NCBI RefSeq assembly: GCF_018278905.1
Contig: NZ_CP046600.1
Coordinates: 3,720,001 to 3,784,000 of the forward strand
DNA from: Mycobacterium spongiae
Lineage (GTDB): Bacteria > Actinomycetota > Actinomycetes > Mycobacteriales > Mycobacteriaceae
Direction of reading: 5' to 3'
Length of the DNA: 64,000 bases
The first letter of the stretch is position 1, and the number at the start of each line of letters is the position of its first letter. The notes under the pieces were generated by a model that worked only from the letters and a program-made list of their open reading frames with translations, did not search any database and was not told where the DNA came from. The position numbers and the translations under genes are program-made. This document shows positions 39,704 through 47,628 of this stretch, in pieces.

Positions 39704-40552
39704 ATGGACGTGCGGTGGCACGACAGCGTCGCCGACTTCCGCGCTAGCGCCGTCGATGTCTACCGGGACGACCCAGTAACCGCCACGGTGGAGCTGATGG
39801 TGTTGTCGGGGCGACTGGTCGACCGCAATCCGGCGCCGCTGCTGATCACGGTGTGGAGCGGCGGGAAGGCGGTCGGAGCGGCGTTTCAGACTTTGCATTC
39901 GCCGCTGTTGTGCAGCGGCCTGCCGGAGCGGACCATCGCGAGTGCGGTCGCCCGAATCTCAACTGTGAAAAAAGATCTGGGCAGCGTGCGGGGCCCACAT
40001 GGCATCGTGGCGAGCTTTGCCGCCGCGTGGCAGACGGCCACCGGGGCACTCGGCACAGTGCGCATACGGGAGCGGCTGCACCGCCTCGATGGACTGCATT
40101 CGCCCGCGGGCGTGGCTGGTGAAGCCCGACGGGCCCGGCCAGCTGACAAAGAACTCCTCCATGATTGGCTCAGCCGGTTTCGCGCCGAGGCGCTGGGCCA
40201 GCTGGTCGATAGCGCCGCCGATCCGGGGCGGGTGCGCACAGCCAAGGAACCGCCGAACGAATTCCTGCTGTGGACGGTAGCCGGTGATCCAGTGAGCCTC
40301 GCTGGCGTGCGCCTGCCAATTCTGGGGGTCTCTCGGATCGGACCGGTGTATACCCCGCCCGAGATGCGCGGGCACGGTTACGGTTCGGCGGTGACGGCCG
40401 CGGCCGCGGACTGGGCGATCGCGGCGGACGCCGGTGAGGTGGTGCTGTTCACCGATCCGGAAAATCCGGCGTCCAATGCGGCGTACCGACGCATCGGGTT
40501 TCAACCGGTCAGCGATTTCGCCCGCATCGATTTCCCACCGGGCAACCGATGA
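39704..40552 (+). CDS. GNAT-family N-acetyltransferase
   Basis: 282 residues from the ATG at 39704. A degenerate N-terminal GNAT-like half is followed by a C-terminal FR47-type GNAT domain with GPVYTPPEMRGHGYGSAVTAA (acetyl-CoA loop R-G-H-G-Y-G) and LFTDPENPASNAAYRRIGF. This duplicated form is common in Actinobacteria. The substrate cannot be told. It is transcribed away from the minus-strand unknown gene, with a 282-bp gap that holds the leader hairpin described separately. Confidence 0.82.
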   Translation: MDVRWHDSVADFRASAVDVYRDDPVTATVELMVLSGRLVDRNPAPLLITVWSGGKAVGAAFQTLHSPLLCSGLPERTIASAVARISTVKKDLGSVRGPHGIVASFAAAWQTATGALGTVRIRERLHRLDGLHSPAGVAGEARRARPADKELLHDWLSRFRAEALGQLVDSAADPGRVRTAKEPPNEFLLWTVAGDPVSLAGVRLPILGVSRIGPVYTPPEMRGHGYGSAVTAAAADWAIAADAGEVVLFTDPENPASNAAYRRIGFQPVSDFARIDFPPGNR

Positions 40553-40596
40553 GTGGGCGCGTCGCTGAAATGCGGCTCGCCGCGAGGGTGCTCGGC

Positions 40597-40602
40597 TAAC
40601 CT
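40597..40602 (+). promoter_or_regulatory. -10 box of a leaderless promoter
   Basis: TAACCT followed by 6 nt and the ATG at 40609 of the O-methyltransferase gene. This arrangement and the lack of a ribosome-binding site suggest a leaderless mRNA. Confidence 0.5.
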
Positions 40603-40608
40603 GGCGCC

Positions 40609-41634
40609 ATGGAGGCGAGCGCGGGGCGAGCACGCCTGGGCGCGTTGGTGTTCGGCGCTATGGCCGCGGAGGCGGTATTCGCCGCGGCACAACTGCGGAT
40701 CGCCGATGTCATCAGCGACGGGCAGCGCAGCTGCGACGACATTGCTGCCGAAATTGGCGCGCTCCCGACAGCACTCGCCCGACTCCTGCGCGTGCTCGCA
40801 GCGCTGGAGCTCCTCGCTGAGCCGGTACCAATGCAGTTCCGGCTGACCGAGGCCGGCCAGCTGCTGAGGGCCGATCAGCCGGATTCGATGCTCGCATTTG
40901 TGCGCATGTTCGGCGACCCCGTCATGCTCTCCGCATGGCGTGAACTCGAAACCGCGATCCGCACGGGTGAGACGCCATTCGAAAGAATTTACGGCACTGG
41001 CTTTTTCGAACACCTGTCTGCGAACCCCGATCTGTCCGAGCGGTTCAACGCGGCGATGCGACAGGGCACCGCCGTGGCTGCCCGACAAGTGCTGCGCCAC
41101 TACGATTTCGGAGCTTTTCGCACGGTGGCCGACATCGGTGGCGGCGACGGCACCCTGTTGGCAGCGGTGTTGGTCAACCACCCCAGCACCCGGGGCATCC
41201 TCTACGACACCGCGGCGGGCCTCGCGCAGGCCGGGGCCACTCTCGCCAAGGCAGGAGTCGGTGACCGCTGCGAGGTCCGCACCGGGGACTTCCTGGAGGC
41301 CGCTCCCCCCGGCGCCGATCTGTACATCGTCAAAAGCGTGCTCCAGGACTGGGACGACGACAACGCGGGCACGATCCTGGCCCACATCCGCGCGGTCGTT
41401 CCCGACCACGGACGACTACTCATCATCGAACCGGTGCTCCCCGAGCGAGTCGACGCCTCTGCGCCCGTCACGATGTACCTCGGCGACCTCAACATGTTGG
41501 TCAACCTCGGCGGCCGGGAACGGACACTAGCGGAACTCAAGAGGCTCTGCGAGGAAGCACATTTCAGCACGGCTTCCACGATTCGGCTGGCACCTCCGGT
41601 CGCTCTGTCCATGCTGGAGGCGACACCGCGCTAG
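40609..41634 (+). CDS. O-methyltransferase, winged-helix plus SAM domain
   Basis: 341 residues. The N-terminal ~100 residues form the dimerisation/winged-helix domain of the acetylserotonin/caffeate-type O-methyltransferase family (FAAAQLRIADVISDG, LPTALARLLRVLAALELL). The SAM domain has DIGGGDG at 175-181 and the catalytic-region motif KSVLQDWDDDNAGTILAHIR, where this family often has His followed by DW. Here the expected catalytic His position reads Gln (LQDW), so base catalysis may differ. Such enzymes usually tailor natural products. It is convergent with the HExxH-methyltransferase fusion gene, 17 bp apart. Confidence 0.82.
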   Translation: MEASAGRARLGALVFGAMAAEAVFAAAQLRIADVISDGQRSCDDIAAEIGALPTALARLLRVLAALELLAEPVPMQFRLTEAGQLLRADQPDSMLAFVRMFGDPVMLSAWRELETAIRTGETPFERIYGTGFFEHLSANPDLSERFNAAMRQGTAVAARQVLRHYDFGAFRTVADIGGGDGTLLAAVLVNHPSTRGILYDTAAGLAQAGATLAKAGVGDRCEVRTGDFLEAAPPGADLYIVKSVLQDWDDDNAGTILAHIRAVVPDHGRLLIIEPVLPERVDASAPVTMYLGDLNMLVNLGGRERTLAELKRLCEEAHFSTASTIRLAPPVALSMLEATPR

Positions 41635-41651
41635 CACGTGGTACCCACTGA

Positions 41652-43706
41652 TCACGCCCGCTTGGCGGCGATCACCACGCCCCCGGACGCGTCGATATCG
41701 GCCACCACAAGCTTCTCGTGATCGAGCACGCTTCGCCGCAACGCTTCTGTGTCGGTGTCGCCGACCGCACGCGCACGGGCAGTCACGGCGGTGTAGTCGA
41801 AGATCAGCATGCCGCCGGGTCGCGACGCGGCCACGATGGCGTCGACGGGCAAGCCAGCGCGTGCGTCGACAAGGATCAGGTCGAACGTACCCGGGTTGCC
41901 GGCCAATGCAGCGTCGACTTCCGAAGTTTCGATGCGCACGTACGGGGGCCACGGGTAAGTATGCGCGGCCGCGCTCAACGTTTCGTCGGTCTCGACCGAC
42001 AGGATGGCCACATCTGTGCGGGAACCGAGCCCGGCCACCAACCACGCGGTCGCGATGCCGACGCCGGCACCCAGATCGAGCATCTGCGCGCCTGGTCGCA
42101 CGTGAGCGGCCTGCACGGCAAGCAATCGGCCCACGTTGTCCCGGCAGGATCTGGTGGTGCGATGCTCGACAGCTCGGCGCTTGGCGTGAGCGACGGGCGC
42201 CGGGATGTTCGTCGCGAGCGCGTACAGCGCATCGCTGGCCTCATCGACCATCTGCCCGACCATCGCATCGTGCGTACCGGACGCACTCAGCCGGTACCCG
42301 TCCGGGGAGGCGTCCAGTAACCAGGTCTCGACGGTGCGCCGGATCTCGGGATAGTGATCGGCGAGTTCGGCGCCGACCAAGCCGGCGAGGGCGGTGTCGA
42401 GTCCGTCGAGTTGTCGATGGGCGCCAAGGTCGCCGAGGATGGCGCGTGCGCTCGCTACGTCCTGTCGAGCGAGGGCGGTGAGCTGTTCGCGTGCGGCCTC
42501 CGGGTGCTCCGAGCGCTCGGACAGCAACTGTTCCACCCGGTCGGTCTCTCTGTGGTAGCGGTCGAGGTAGAGGTGAAGGGTGGAGCCATCCGGGGCCGGG
42601 GCTGGGTCGAGGGCGTCCTGGAGGGTGTCTAGGTGTGACTGCAGCCAGTCGGCGAGCTCCTGACCGAAGGGGCCGAGTTCGTTCCAGCACATCGGCTGCG
42701 CTCGCAGCTGGTGGCCGAGGTAGTGGGCTCGCGTCCGCGCGCGGTGGCTCTCGACTATGCCGGACGGGGCGCCGTAGGTGGTTTCCAGCTCGGGTGCGCG
42801 CCGCTCGGCCACCATACTGAGAAGTGTCAGGTGCACGTAGACGTGAAATGCGGCGAGGACCCGCCAAGCATGCCAACGGTTGGCCCCGGAGAGCAGCGAT
42901 GGGTTCCACGGTGTGACGACCGGGCGCTGGACGTATCGCCCGTCGGATCGCATGAGAGTGTCTCCGTCGAGCAAGTCGTAGAGTTTCATATGCACTGACT
43001 CGTGCAGCAAGTGCTCTGCGACCCACCATGGGCTGCCGAGGCTTTCGCGCAGTAGGACCGTCCCGGACAGGTCGGGGCGTGAGCTGGACCCGAAGAACGC
43101 CTTCGACGTCGGTACGCAGGCAACGATGTGGGCGTGGTGCAAGGTGCTGGGCGCCAACGACGGGAGTAGCTCGTCGAGCAGCCGGGCGCCGGCCGTCAAC
43201 ATGTCGATAGTGCCTGCGTCGGGTGTGCTGGGCAGCATCACGTAGCGCTCTGTCAGCAGTTCCCGGAAGACCCGACCGTACGTGTCGTCGGGGTGTTCGT
43301 CCCGCCAGATCCATCCGTGGTGGGTGCTTGGACCCAACCGCACTAGCGAGCCGTCCTGCAGCGGACTATCGGTGCCGCCGCGCTCCAGATAGCCGGCAGC
43401 GGCGGAGAAGACGGCCGCACAGTCGGTCAGCCGGAGGAGCCGGGGCCCGCGTGGGGTATCCGGAGTCAGCTGTTTGTGGGCGTGCACGATCGCCGATCGC
43501 AAGGTCGTCTCGGTGAAGAGCCGGCGGTGATCGCCGTCGGGACGGTGCGCTACCGCGTCGAGAAGCTCACCGGCGGCGGGCATGCGGGGCGTGAGCTCTT
43601 CGAGCAGCTGAACGAGGCAATCGCGCCGGTGGTCGAGAATGTGTAAGTCATTCCCGAAGGGCTTCTGAGACGCCAGCGCCCGCTCAACGGATTCACACGC
43701 CCCCAT
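41652..43706 (-). CDS. HExxH peptide-modification-like domain fused to a methyltransferase
   Basis: 684 residues from the ATG at 43706, which has AAGGAG 6 nt upstream; GTG at 43742 is an alternative. Residues ~150-300 resemble the HEXXH-motif domain found in RiPP maturation proteins: HLLHESVHMKLYDLLDG with HESVH at 235-239, followed by RPVVTPWNPSLLSGANRW. Members studied elsewhere are iron/2-oxoglutarate peptide beta-hydroxylases (established for the family). A helical middle region (~300-520) leads to a class I SAM methyltransferase with LDLGAGVG at 543-550 and acidic VETDE at 571-575. No radical SAM gene or obvious precursor peptide is adjacent. The two-domain call is from motifs; the substrate is unknown. 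Confidence 0.65.
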   Translation of the reverse strand: MGACESVERALASQKPFGNDLHILDHRRDCLVQLLEELTPRMPAAGELLDAVAHRPDGDHRRLFTETTLRSAIVHAHKQLTPDTPRGPRLLRLTDCAAVFSAAAGYLERGGTDSPLQDGSLVRLGPSTHHGWIWRDEHPDDTYGRVFRELLTERYVMLPSTPDAGTIDMLTAGARLLDELLPSLAPSTLHHAHIVACVPTSKAFFGSSSRPDLSGTVLLRESLGSPWWVAEHLLHESVHMKLYDLLDGDTLMRSDGRYVQRPVVTPWNPSLLSGANRWHAWRVLAAFHVYVHLTLLSMVAERRAPELETTYGAPSGIVESHRARTRAHYLGHQLRAQPMCWNELGPFGQELADWLQSHLDTLQDALDPAPAPDGSTLHLYLDRYHRETDRVEQLLSERSEHPEAAREQLTALARQDVASARAILGDLGAHRQLDGLDTALAGLVGAELADHYPEIRRTVETWLLDASPDGYRLSASGTHDAMVGQMVDEASDALYALATNIPAPVAHAKRRAVEHRTTRSCRDNVGRLLAVQAAHVRPGAQMLDLGAGVGIATAWLVAGLGSRTDVAILSVETDETLSAAAHTYPWPPYVRIETSEVDAALAGNPGTFDLILVDARAGLPVDAIVAASRPGGMLIFDYTAVTARARAVGDTDTEALRRSVLDHEKLVVADIDASGGVVIAAKRA

Positions 43707-43785
43707 CGCCGCTCCTTCCGACACGCGGGTGCACGAGGTCACTACCGTATGTCCAGCTCGGTCTTAGCGACCCGATCAGGATGGC

Positions 43786-44469
43786 CTAAGAAGCACCCAT
43801 CTGAGCAACGAGCCAGCGGTGCAGGCCCGCAAGTTTGCTGAGCCGCGCGGTGCAGAATGCGGTCAACGCGCCTGTCGATACTTCCTCGGGCAGCGGCTCC
43901 GCCCAGCGGAGCTGGAACGTCGCCTTGTGCCGCAACAGGTCTGCGCCGGGGTGATCGGGCGGGAATGGCGAAGGGACCCGTTTGAGATCCGCGCCAGCGA
44001 TGTCGACGTCGCCGATGGCAGCTTGGATGTCCTCAATCAGCCGACGCAGCTCCTCGGCAACCGGGGGGTCACCGACCGCAGCACGCCAACGGTCGGTCGA
44101 TGCGAACACCACACCGGACGCGAAACCGATCTGGCCCGGGTCAATGCGAAGGAACAACGTCGGCGCGGTCTTTTTCGGCGTTCCCTCCCAAAAGCGAAAC
44201 ATCACGTGATCCTTGTAGCGCGGACCATCGGGGTTGAAGCGCAGGTCACGGTTGATCGGGGCGATCGAGCCATTGACCTTTGGTTCGGCGATGAGACCAG
44301 GCGAGATCTGTTCGGTCAGCTGGGCGCCGAGGTCGTCGACGAGGTCGCGGGCGGGGTTCAGCACGTGCTCTTCCCAGTCAGGTCGCACCGCGGAGAAGCC
44401 CGCCGAGTCCAGGGTGGGCAAGCGCGCGAGCAGCGCCAACCCGGCGGGCGGAAAGCCGAGAAAGGTCAT
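43786..44469 (-). CDS. DUF2461 family protein
   Basis: 227 residues from the ATG at 44469, overlapping the YjbR-like TGA (ATGA). It starts MTFLGFPPAGLALLARL and contains INRDLRFNPDGPRYKDHVMFRFW and ADLKRVPSPFPPDHPGADLLRHK, the TIGR02453/DUF2461 pattern (usually R-D-R-F-S...K-P-Y-K). Biochemical role not established. It is co-encoded with a YjbR/MmcQ-like protein and ends 79 bp before the HExxH gene on the same strand. Confidence 0.78.
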   Translation of the reverse strand: MTFLGFPPAGLALLARLPTLDSAGFSAVRPDWEEHVLNPARDLVDDLGAQLTEQISPGLIAEPKVNGSIAPINRDLRFNPDGPRYKDHVMFRFWEGTPKKTAPTLFLRIDPGQIGFASGVVFASTDRWRAAVGDPPVAEELRRLIEDIQAAIGDVDIAGADLKRVPSPFPPDHPGADLLRHKATFQLRWAEPLPEEVSTGALTAFCTARLSKLAGLHRWLVAQMGAS

Positions 44470-44789
44470 TGTTGCCCACTCACGAATTGCCGCGCCTCGT
44501 CGATGAGGGCGGTCCATCTGGCCTCGTCGCGGTCGTCGACCAGGACCCATTCCCGGAAGGTGCGTCCCGCCGGGGCAAAGGGTTTGCCGATCCCCGCATC
44601 GATGAGCTCTTCGACGCGCGGCCGCGGCAGTTTCGCGATGAGATCTCCGGTGCGATGGTCGCACGAAGCAAAGAATGCTCCGTCGACTCGCAAGCACGGA
44701 AAGCCCATCATCGTCCCCGGCTCAACCCCGGGCTGGCTCAGCGCGGTGACCGCGACATCGTGGAAGAAGGCGTCGGGTTGCTCGGACAT
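44466..44789 (-). CDS. YjbR/MmcQ-like protein
   Basis: 107 residues. It has the CyaY-like fold of the MmcQ/YjbR/TfoX-N group, with GFPCLRVDGAFFASCDHRTGDLIAKLP and REWVLVDDRDEARWTALIDEA. These proteins are thought to bind DNA or small ligands; the role is unclear. Translationally coupled to the DUF2461 gene. Confidence 0.75.
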   Translation of the reverse strand: MSEQPDAFFHDVAVTALSQPGVEPGTMMGFPCLRVDGAFFASCDHRTGDLIAKLPRPRVEELIDAGIGKPFAPAGRTFREWVLVDDRDEARWTALIDEARQFVSGQQ

Positions 44790-44881
44790 CAGTAGTCCTC
44801 TCAGACGGTGAGTGCGGCGCCAGGGTTGCCGGCGGTGCGCTCATCCTATGAGCGACGTCCGACAAGTATTGGATCGCGCGG

Positions 44882-45235
44882 TCACCCCGGCATCGCCTGG
44901 CGCAGCAAGGTCGCATCGAAGACGAGCCGGATCGTGGCGATCTTGCCGCCGCGCAACCCGAAGAACTCAGCGGTTCTGATCGTTCCGGCGGGCGAGTTAG
45001 TGACGCAGTCATACAGCAGCGCGGCCCCATCGTCGCTGTAGAACTGCGCGAGCAGGTCCACTCTTGTGAGCATCTGGGCGAATCCGGTCAGCGTCGCAAT
45101 GAAGTCGTCGGCGTTGGTGAACGTGTCGATCGACCCCTGAAAGTCGAGGTCATCGGCCAGGTGGGAACGCGCGGTCACCATATCGCCCCGCGTCCACGAC
45201 TCGTGATAGGTCGTCACCACACGTGCTGCGCTCAT
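44882..45235 (-). CDS. SnoaL-like / NTF2-fold protein
   Basis: 117 residues from the ATG at 45235 with GGAAGGAAG upstream. It begins VVTTYHESWTRGDMVTARSHLADDLDF, the usual opening of NTF2-fold polyketide-cyclase-like proteins, and has the central strands LLAQFYSDDGAALLYDCVT. These small cone-shaped proteins bind or isomerise hydrophobic ligands. It is divergent from a TetR gene, which may regulate it. Confidence 0.75.
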   Translation of the reverse strand: MSAARVVTTYHESWTRGDMVTARSHLADDLDFQGSIDTFTNADDFIATLTGFAQMLTRVDLLAQFYSDDGAALLYDCVTNSPAGTIRTAEFFGLRGGKIATIRLVFDATLLRQAMPG

Positions 45236-45523
45236 CGCACTTCCTTCCAGAACTTGGTGCGGCACGCGCCGCGGCGTCGGGTGGCAGCGTAGCGGGCCGC
45301 CGACGCAGCCGACACTCAGGACCAGATGCGGACCGCGCGGTTGTGCCAGGTCGTCGATCCCGGCTCGGGCCAACGCCAACCCGCTGGCCCCTCCGGTGCC
45401 GGCGCTGCCACTGTTTAGGCGACAACACGCGTCCAATGGATGGTCTATTCTTGGCGTTTGCCCTCTAACCTGGTGCCACCGCCACCGCACCGCACCGGAC
45501 CGCACCGACGATTGGGGAAGACG

Positions 45524-46162
45524 ATGCGCACCCATGGCTGGTCGGGTTCCAAGCCAAGCTCCGATGAAGAAGCTGTCGAACGGATACTGGCCGCGGCCAA
45601 GCGAGCGATCGACCATAGTGGACCTGACTTCAGCATCGTCGACGTCGCCCGTGATCTGGGAGTCACCCGCCAAACGGTCTACCGGTACTTTCCAAGCACC
45701 GAGGCGTTGCTGACCGCCACCGCGATTGGCGCGGTCGGCCCCTTCCTCGACAACATGGCCATTCACCTCACCGGACTTCACGATCCGGGCGAAGCAGTGG
45801 TCGAATCCATCGTCTATGTGCTGGAGCGGCTTCCTCATGATCCATACCTGAGCTTGTTGATGTCCCCGGGATCGACGCTCGTGTCGCCAGCGAGGGTTAC
45901 CTCCGACGTAGCGCTGGCTTTTGGCCGCTTGATCATCGATCGCTTCGACATCGACTGGCCCAGCATCGGTTTCGATGATGCCGATATCAATGGCCTGGTC
46001 GAGCACACGCTTCGGACTCTGCAATCGTTCATCATCGATCCCGGCCGGCCACCGCGGCTGGGCGATGACCTGCGAAACTACCTGAGGCTATGGGTGGCAC
46101 CCGCGATCCCAGGCACCCAGATAGCCAAGAAAGAGACGCACGCTCCACGACACAACAGCTGA
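45524..46162 (+). CDS. TetR-family transcriptional regulator
   Basis: 212 residues from the ATG at 45524; an open frame upstream is proline-rich and unlikely to be used. The DNA-binding helix-turn-helix is DVARDLGVTRQTVYRYFPS at residues ~40-60. The ligand-binding part is unremarkable. It is divergent from the SnoaL-like gene across 288 bp that include a TATTCT -10-like box at 45446-45451. It is convergent with the MscS gene (11 bp). Confidence 0.85.
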   Translation: MRTHGWSGSKPSSDEEAVERILAAAKRAIDHSGPDFSIVDVARDLGVTRQTVYRYFPSTEALLTATAIGAVGPFLDNMAIHLTGLHDPGEAVVESIVYVLERLPHDPYLSLLMSPGSTLVSPARVTSDVALAFGRLIIDRFDIDWPSIGFDDADINGLVEHTLRTLQSFIIDPGRPPRLGDDLRNYLRLWVAPAIPGTQIAKKETHAPRHNS

Positions 46163-46173
46163 CGACGCGTTCG

Positions 46174-47628
46174 TCACCGCTCTCTGCCAGAAACACGCCC
46201 TCGCTGAGCGCCCTCCCGGTAGCCTAACTGCGACACCGTGTTCCGGTACTCGTCGATGATCCGAGCGAAGTCTTGCAGCAAAGCTGGTCTGCGGGTGACC
46301 AGTTCCTCGATATGTTCACGGTTGAGTTCTAGCGCCGTCACTTCTTCTAACGCGTATGCGCCGGTGAAGCTGGGTTGGCGGGTCAGCGTGGTCAGCCCCA
46401 GGAAGGATCCTTCATACAGCGTGCCGACCGTGACGACCAAGCCATCGTCGTCGGTAGCGGTGAGCCGAATGCTGCCGGCAACCACAAAGGAAATCCTCGT
46501 GGGCACCTCACCCAGGTGTTGCATGGCTTCGTCGGCACCGTAGCGCACCATCCGCGCCTGCGGAATGAGCGATTGGCGATCTGCTTCGGTCAGCCGCAGC
46601 GCCGGCCCAACGATGTCACGCAACGCTGCCTCGATGCGTTCCGGCGTCGAAAAATCGTCATAGGCGCCGTCGAGGTGCAGCCCTTCCCGCCGAGCCGCGT
46701 ACCAGATCCACCGCAAGAAGTCGGATTTCGCGGCGAAGGCATCGGTAGCCGAGTTCAGGCCGACCGACGTGCTGTACTGGGTCGCGCCACCGGCCCAGGT
46801 CGTGGCCGTTCCGACGGCCAACGTCGAAGGCTCAACGCCGGGCTTGAGCTGCGGCAGGGCACTCGCGACTCGCGACAGCAACGCGCACACCCGATCGGGC
46901 GGGTCGATGGACAAGAAGGTGGTCACGATCAGGATGTCGTGCGGTCCGTCAGGGCGACTTAGGTTGGTGAAGGAGGTGCCGGCCAGCACCGAGTTCGGAA
47001 TGATCTCCAGCCCACCAACTTTGGCAATGTGCACGGCCCGCCAGTTGACCTCGACGACTTGTCCTCGCGTCGTCGCGACCATCAGCCAGTCGCCGATCCC
47101 GAAGGGTCGCTCGAACAGCAAGAACAGCCCCGACACGACCTGGCCCACGGAGTTCTGCAGCATCAGGCCGACGACGAGCGACCCCACGCCCAGCGCGGTG
47201 AACAGGCCTCCGATCCGGATTCCCCAGATATAGGACAGGATCAGCGCCAAGCCCACGCCGATCAGCAGCAGGCGGGCAACGTCGACCAGAATGCCGGGGA
47301 GCCGTTTACGCCACGAGCCGGTCGGCGCTCCCTGGAAGAGGGTGGCATTGAGCCCGGACAGCGCCAACACCAGCACCGTGAAGGCGAACAGCGTCGCGAT
47401 GATCCGTATCCAGGTGTTGTCGGTGGGGACCTGTGTCGCCCCGACGAGCAGCGCCAGCAGCGCCGCGAGCGGCAACAGATAGTTGCGCAACAGGTTGACC
47501 GGGCCGGCGAGATAGCTCTGTCTGCGGACGAGGGCGTGGTGCCACTCGGTCAGGATGATGAGCCCCGCCGGAAGTCCTACCGCGACACCAATCGCCCAGT
47601 AGAACCAGGACCCACCGGGCGGGTTCAC
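46174..47628 (-). CDS. MscS-type channel with cNMP-binding-like domain (Rv2434c-like)
   Basis: 484 residues from GTG at 47628, overlapping the cyclase TGA (GTGA). About four or five membrane helices lead to the MscS pore helix and beta domain (GLFTALGVGSLVVGLMLQNSVGQVVSGLFLLFERPFGIGDWL, then IPNSVLAGTSFTNLSRP). A C-terminal cyclic-nucleotide-binding-like beta-roll follows (SLIPQARMVRYGADEAM to LNREHIEELV). The phosphate-binding cassette GLTTLTRQPSFTGAYA lacks the usual Glu and Arg, so nucleotide binding is doubtful. Coupled translation with a membrane cyclase-like protein suggests a sensing pair. Confidence 0.85.
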   Translation of the reverse strand: MNPPGGSWFYWAIGVAVGLPAGLIILTEWHHALVRRQSYLAGPVNLLRNYLLPLAALLALLVGATQVPTDNTWIRIIATLFAFTVLVLALSGLNATLFQGAPTGSWRKRLPGILVDVARLLLIGVGLALILSYIWGIRIGGLFTALGVGSLVVGLMLQNSVGQVVSGLFLLFERPFGIGDWLMVATTRGQVVEVNWRAVHIAKVGGLEIIPNSVLAGTSFTNLSRPDGPHDILIVTTFLSIDPPDRVCALLSRVASALPQLKPGVEPSTLAVGTATTWAGGATQYSTSVGLNSATDAFAAKSDFLRWIWYAARREGLHLDGAYDDFSTPERIEAALRDIVGPALRLTEADRQSLIPQARMVRYGADEAMQHLGEVPTRISFVVAGSIRLTATDDDGLVVTVGTLYEGSFLGLTTLTRQPSFTGAYALEEVTALELNREHIEELVTRRPALLQDFARIIDEYRNTVSQLGYREGAQRGRVSGRER

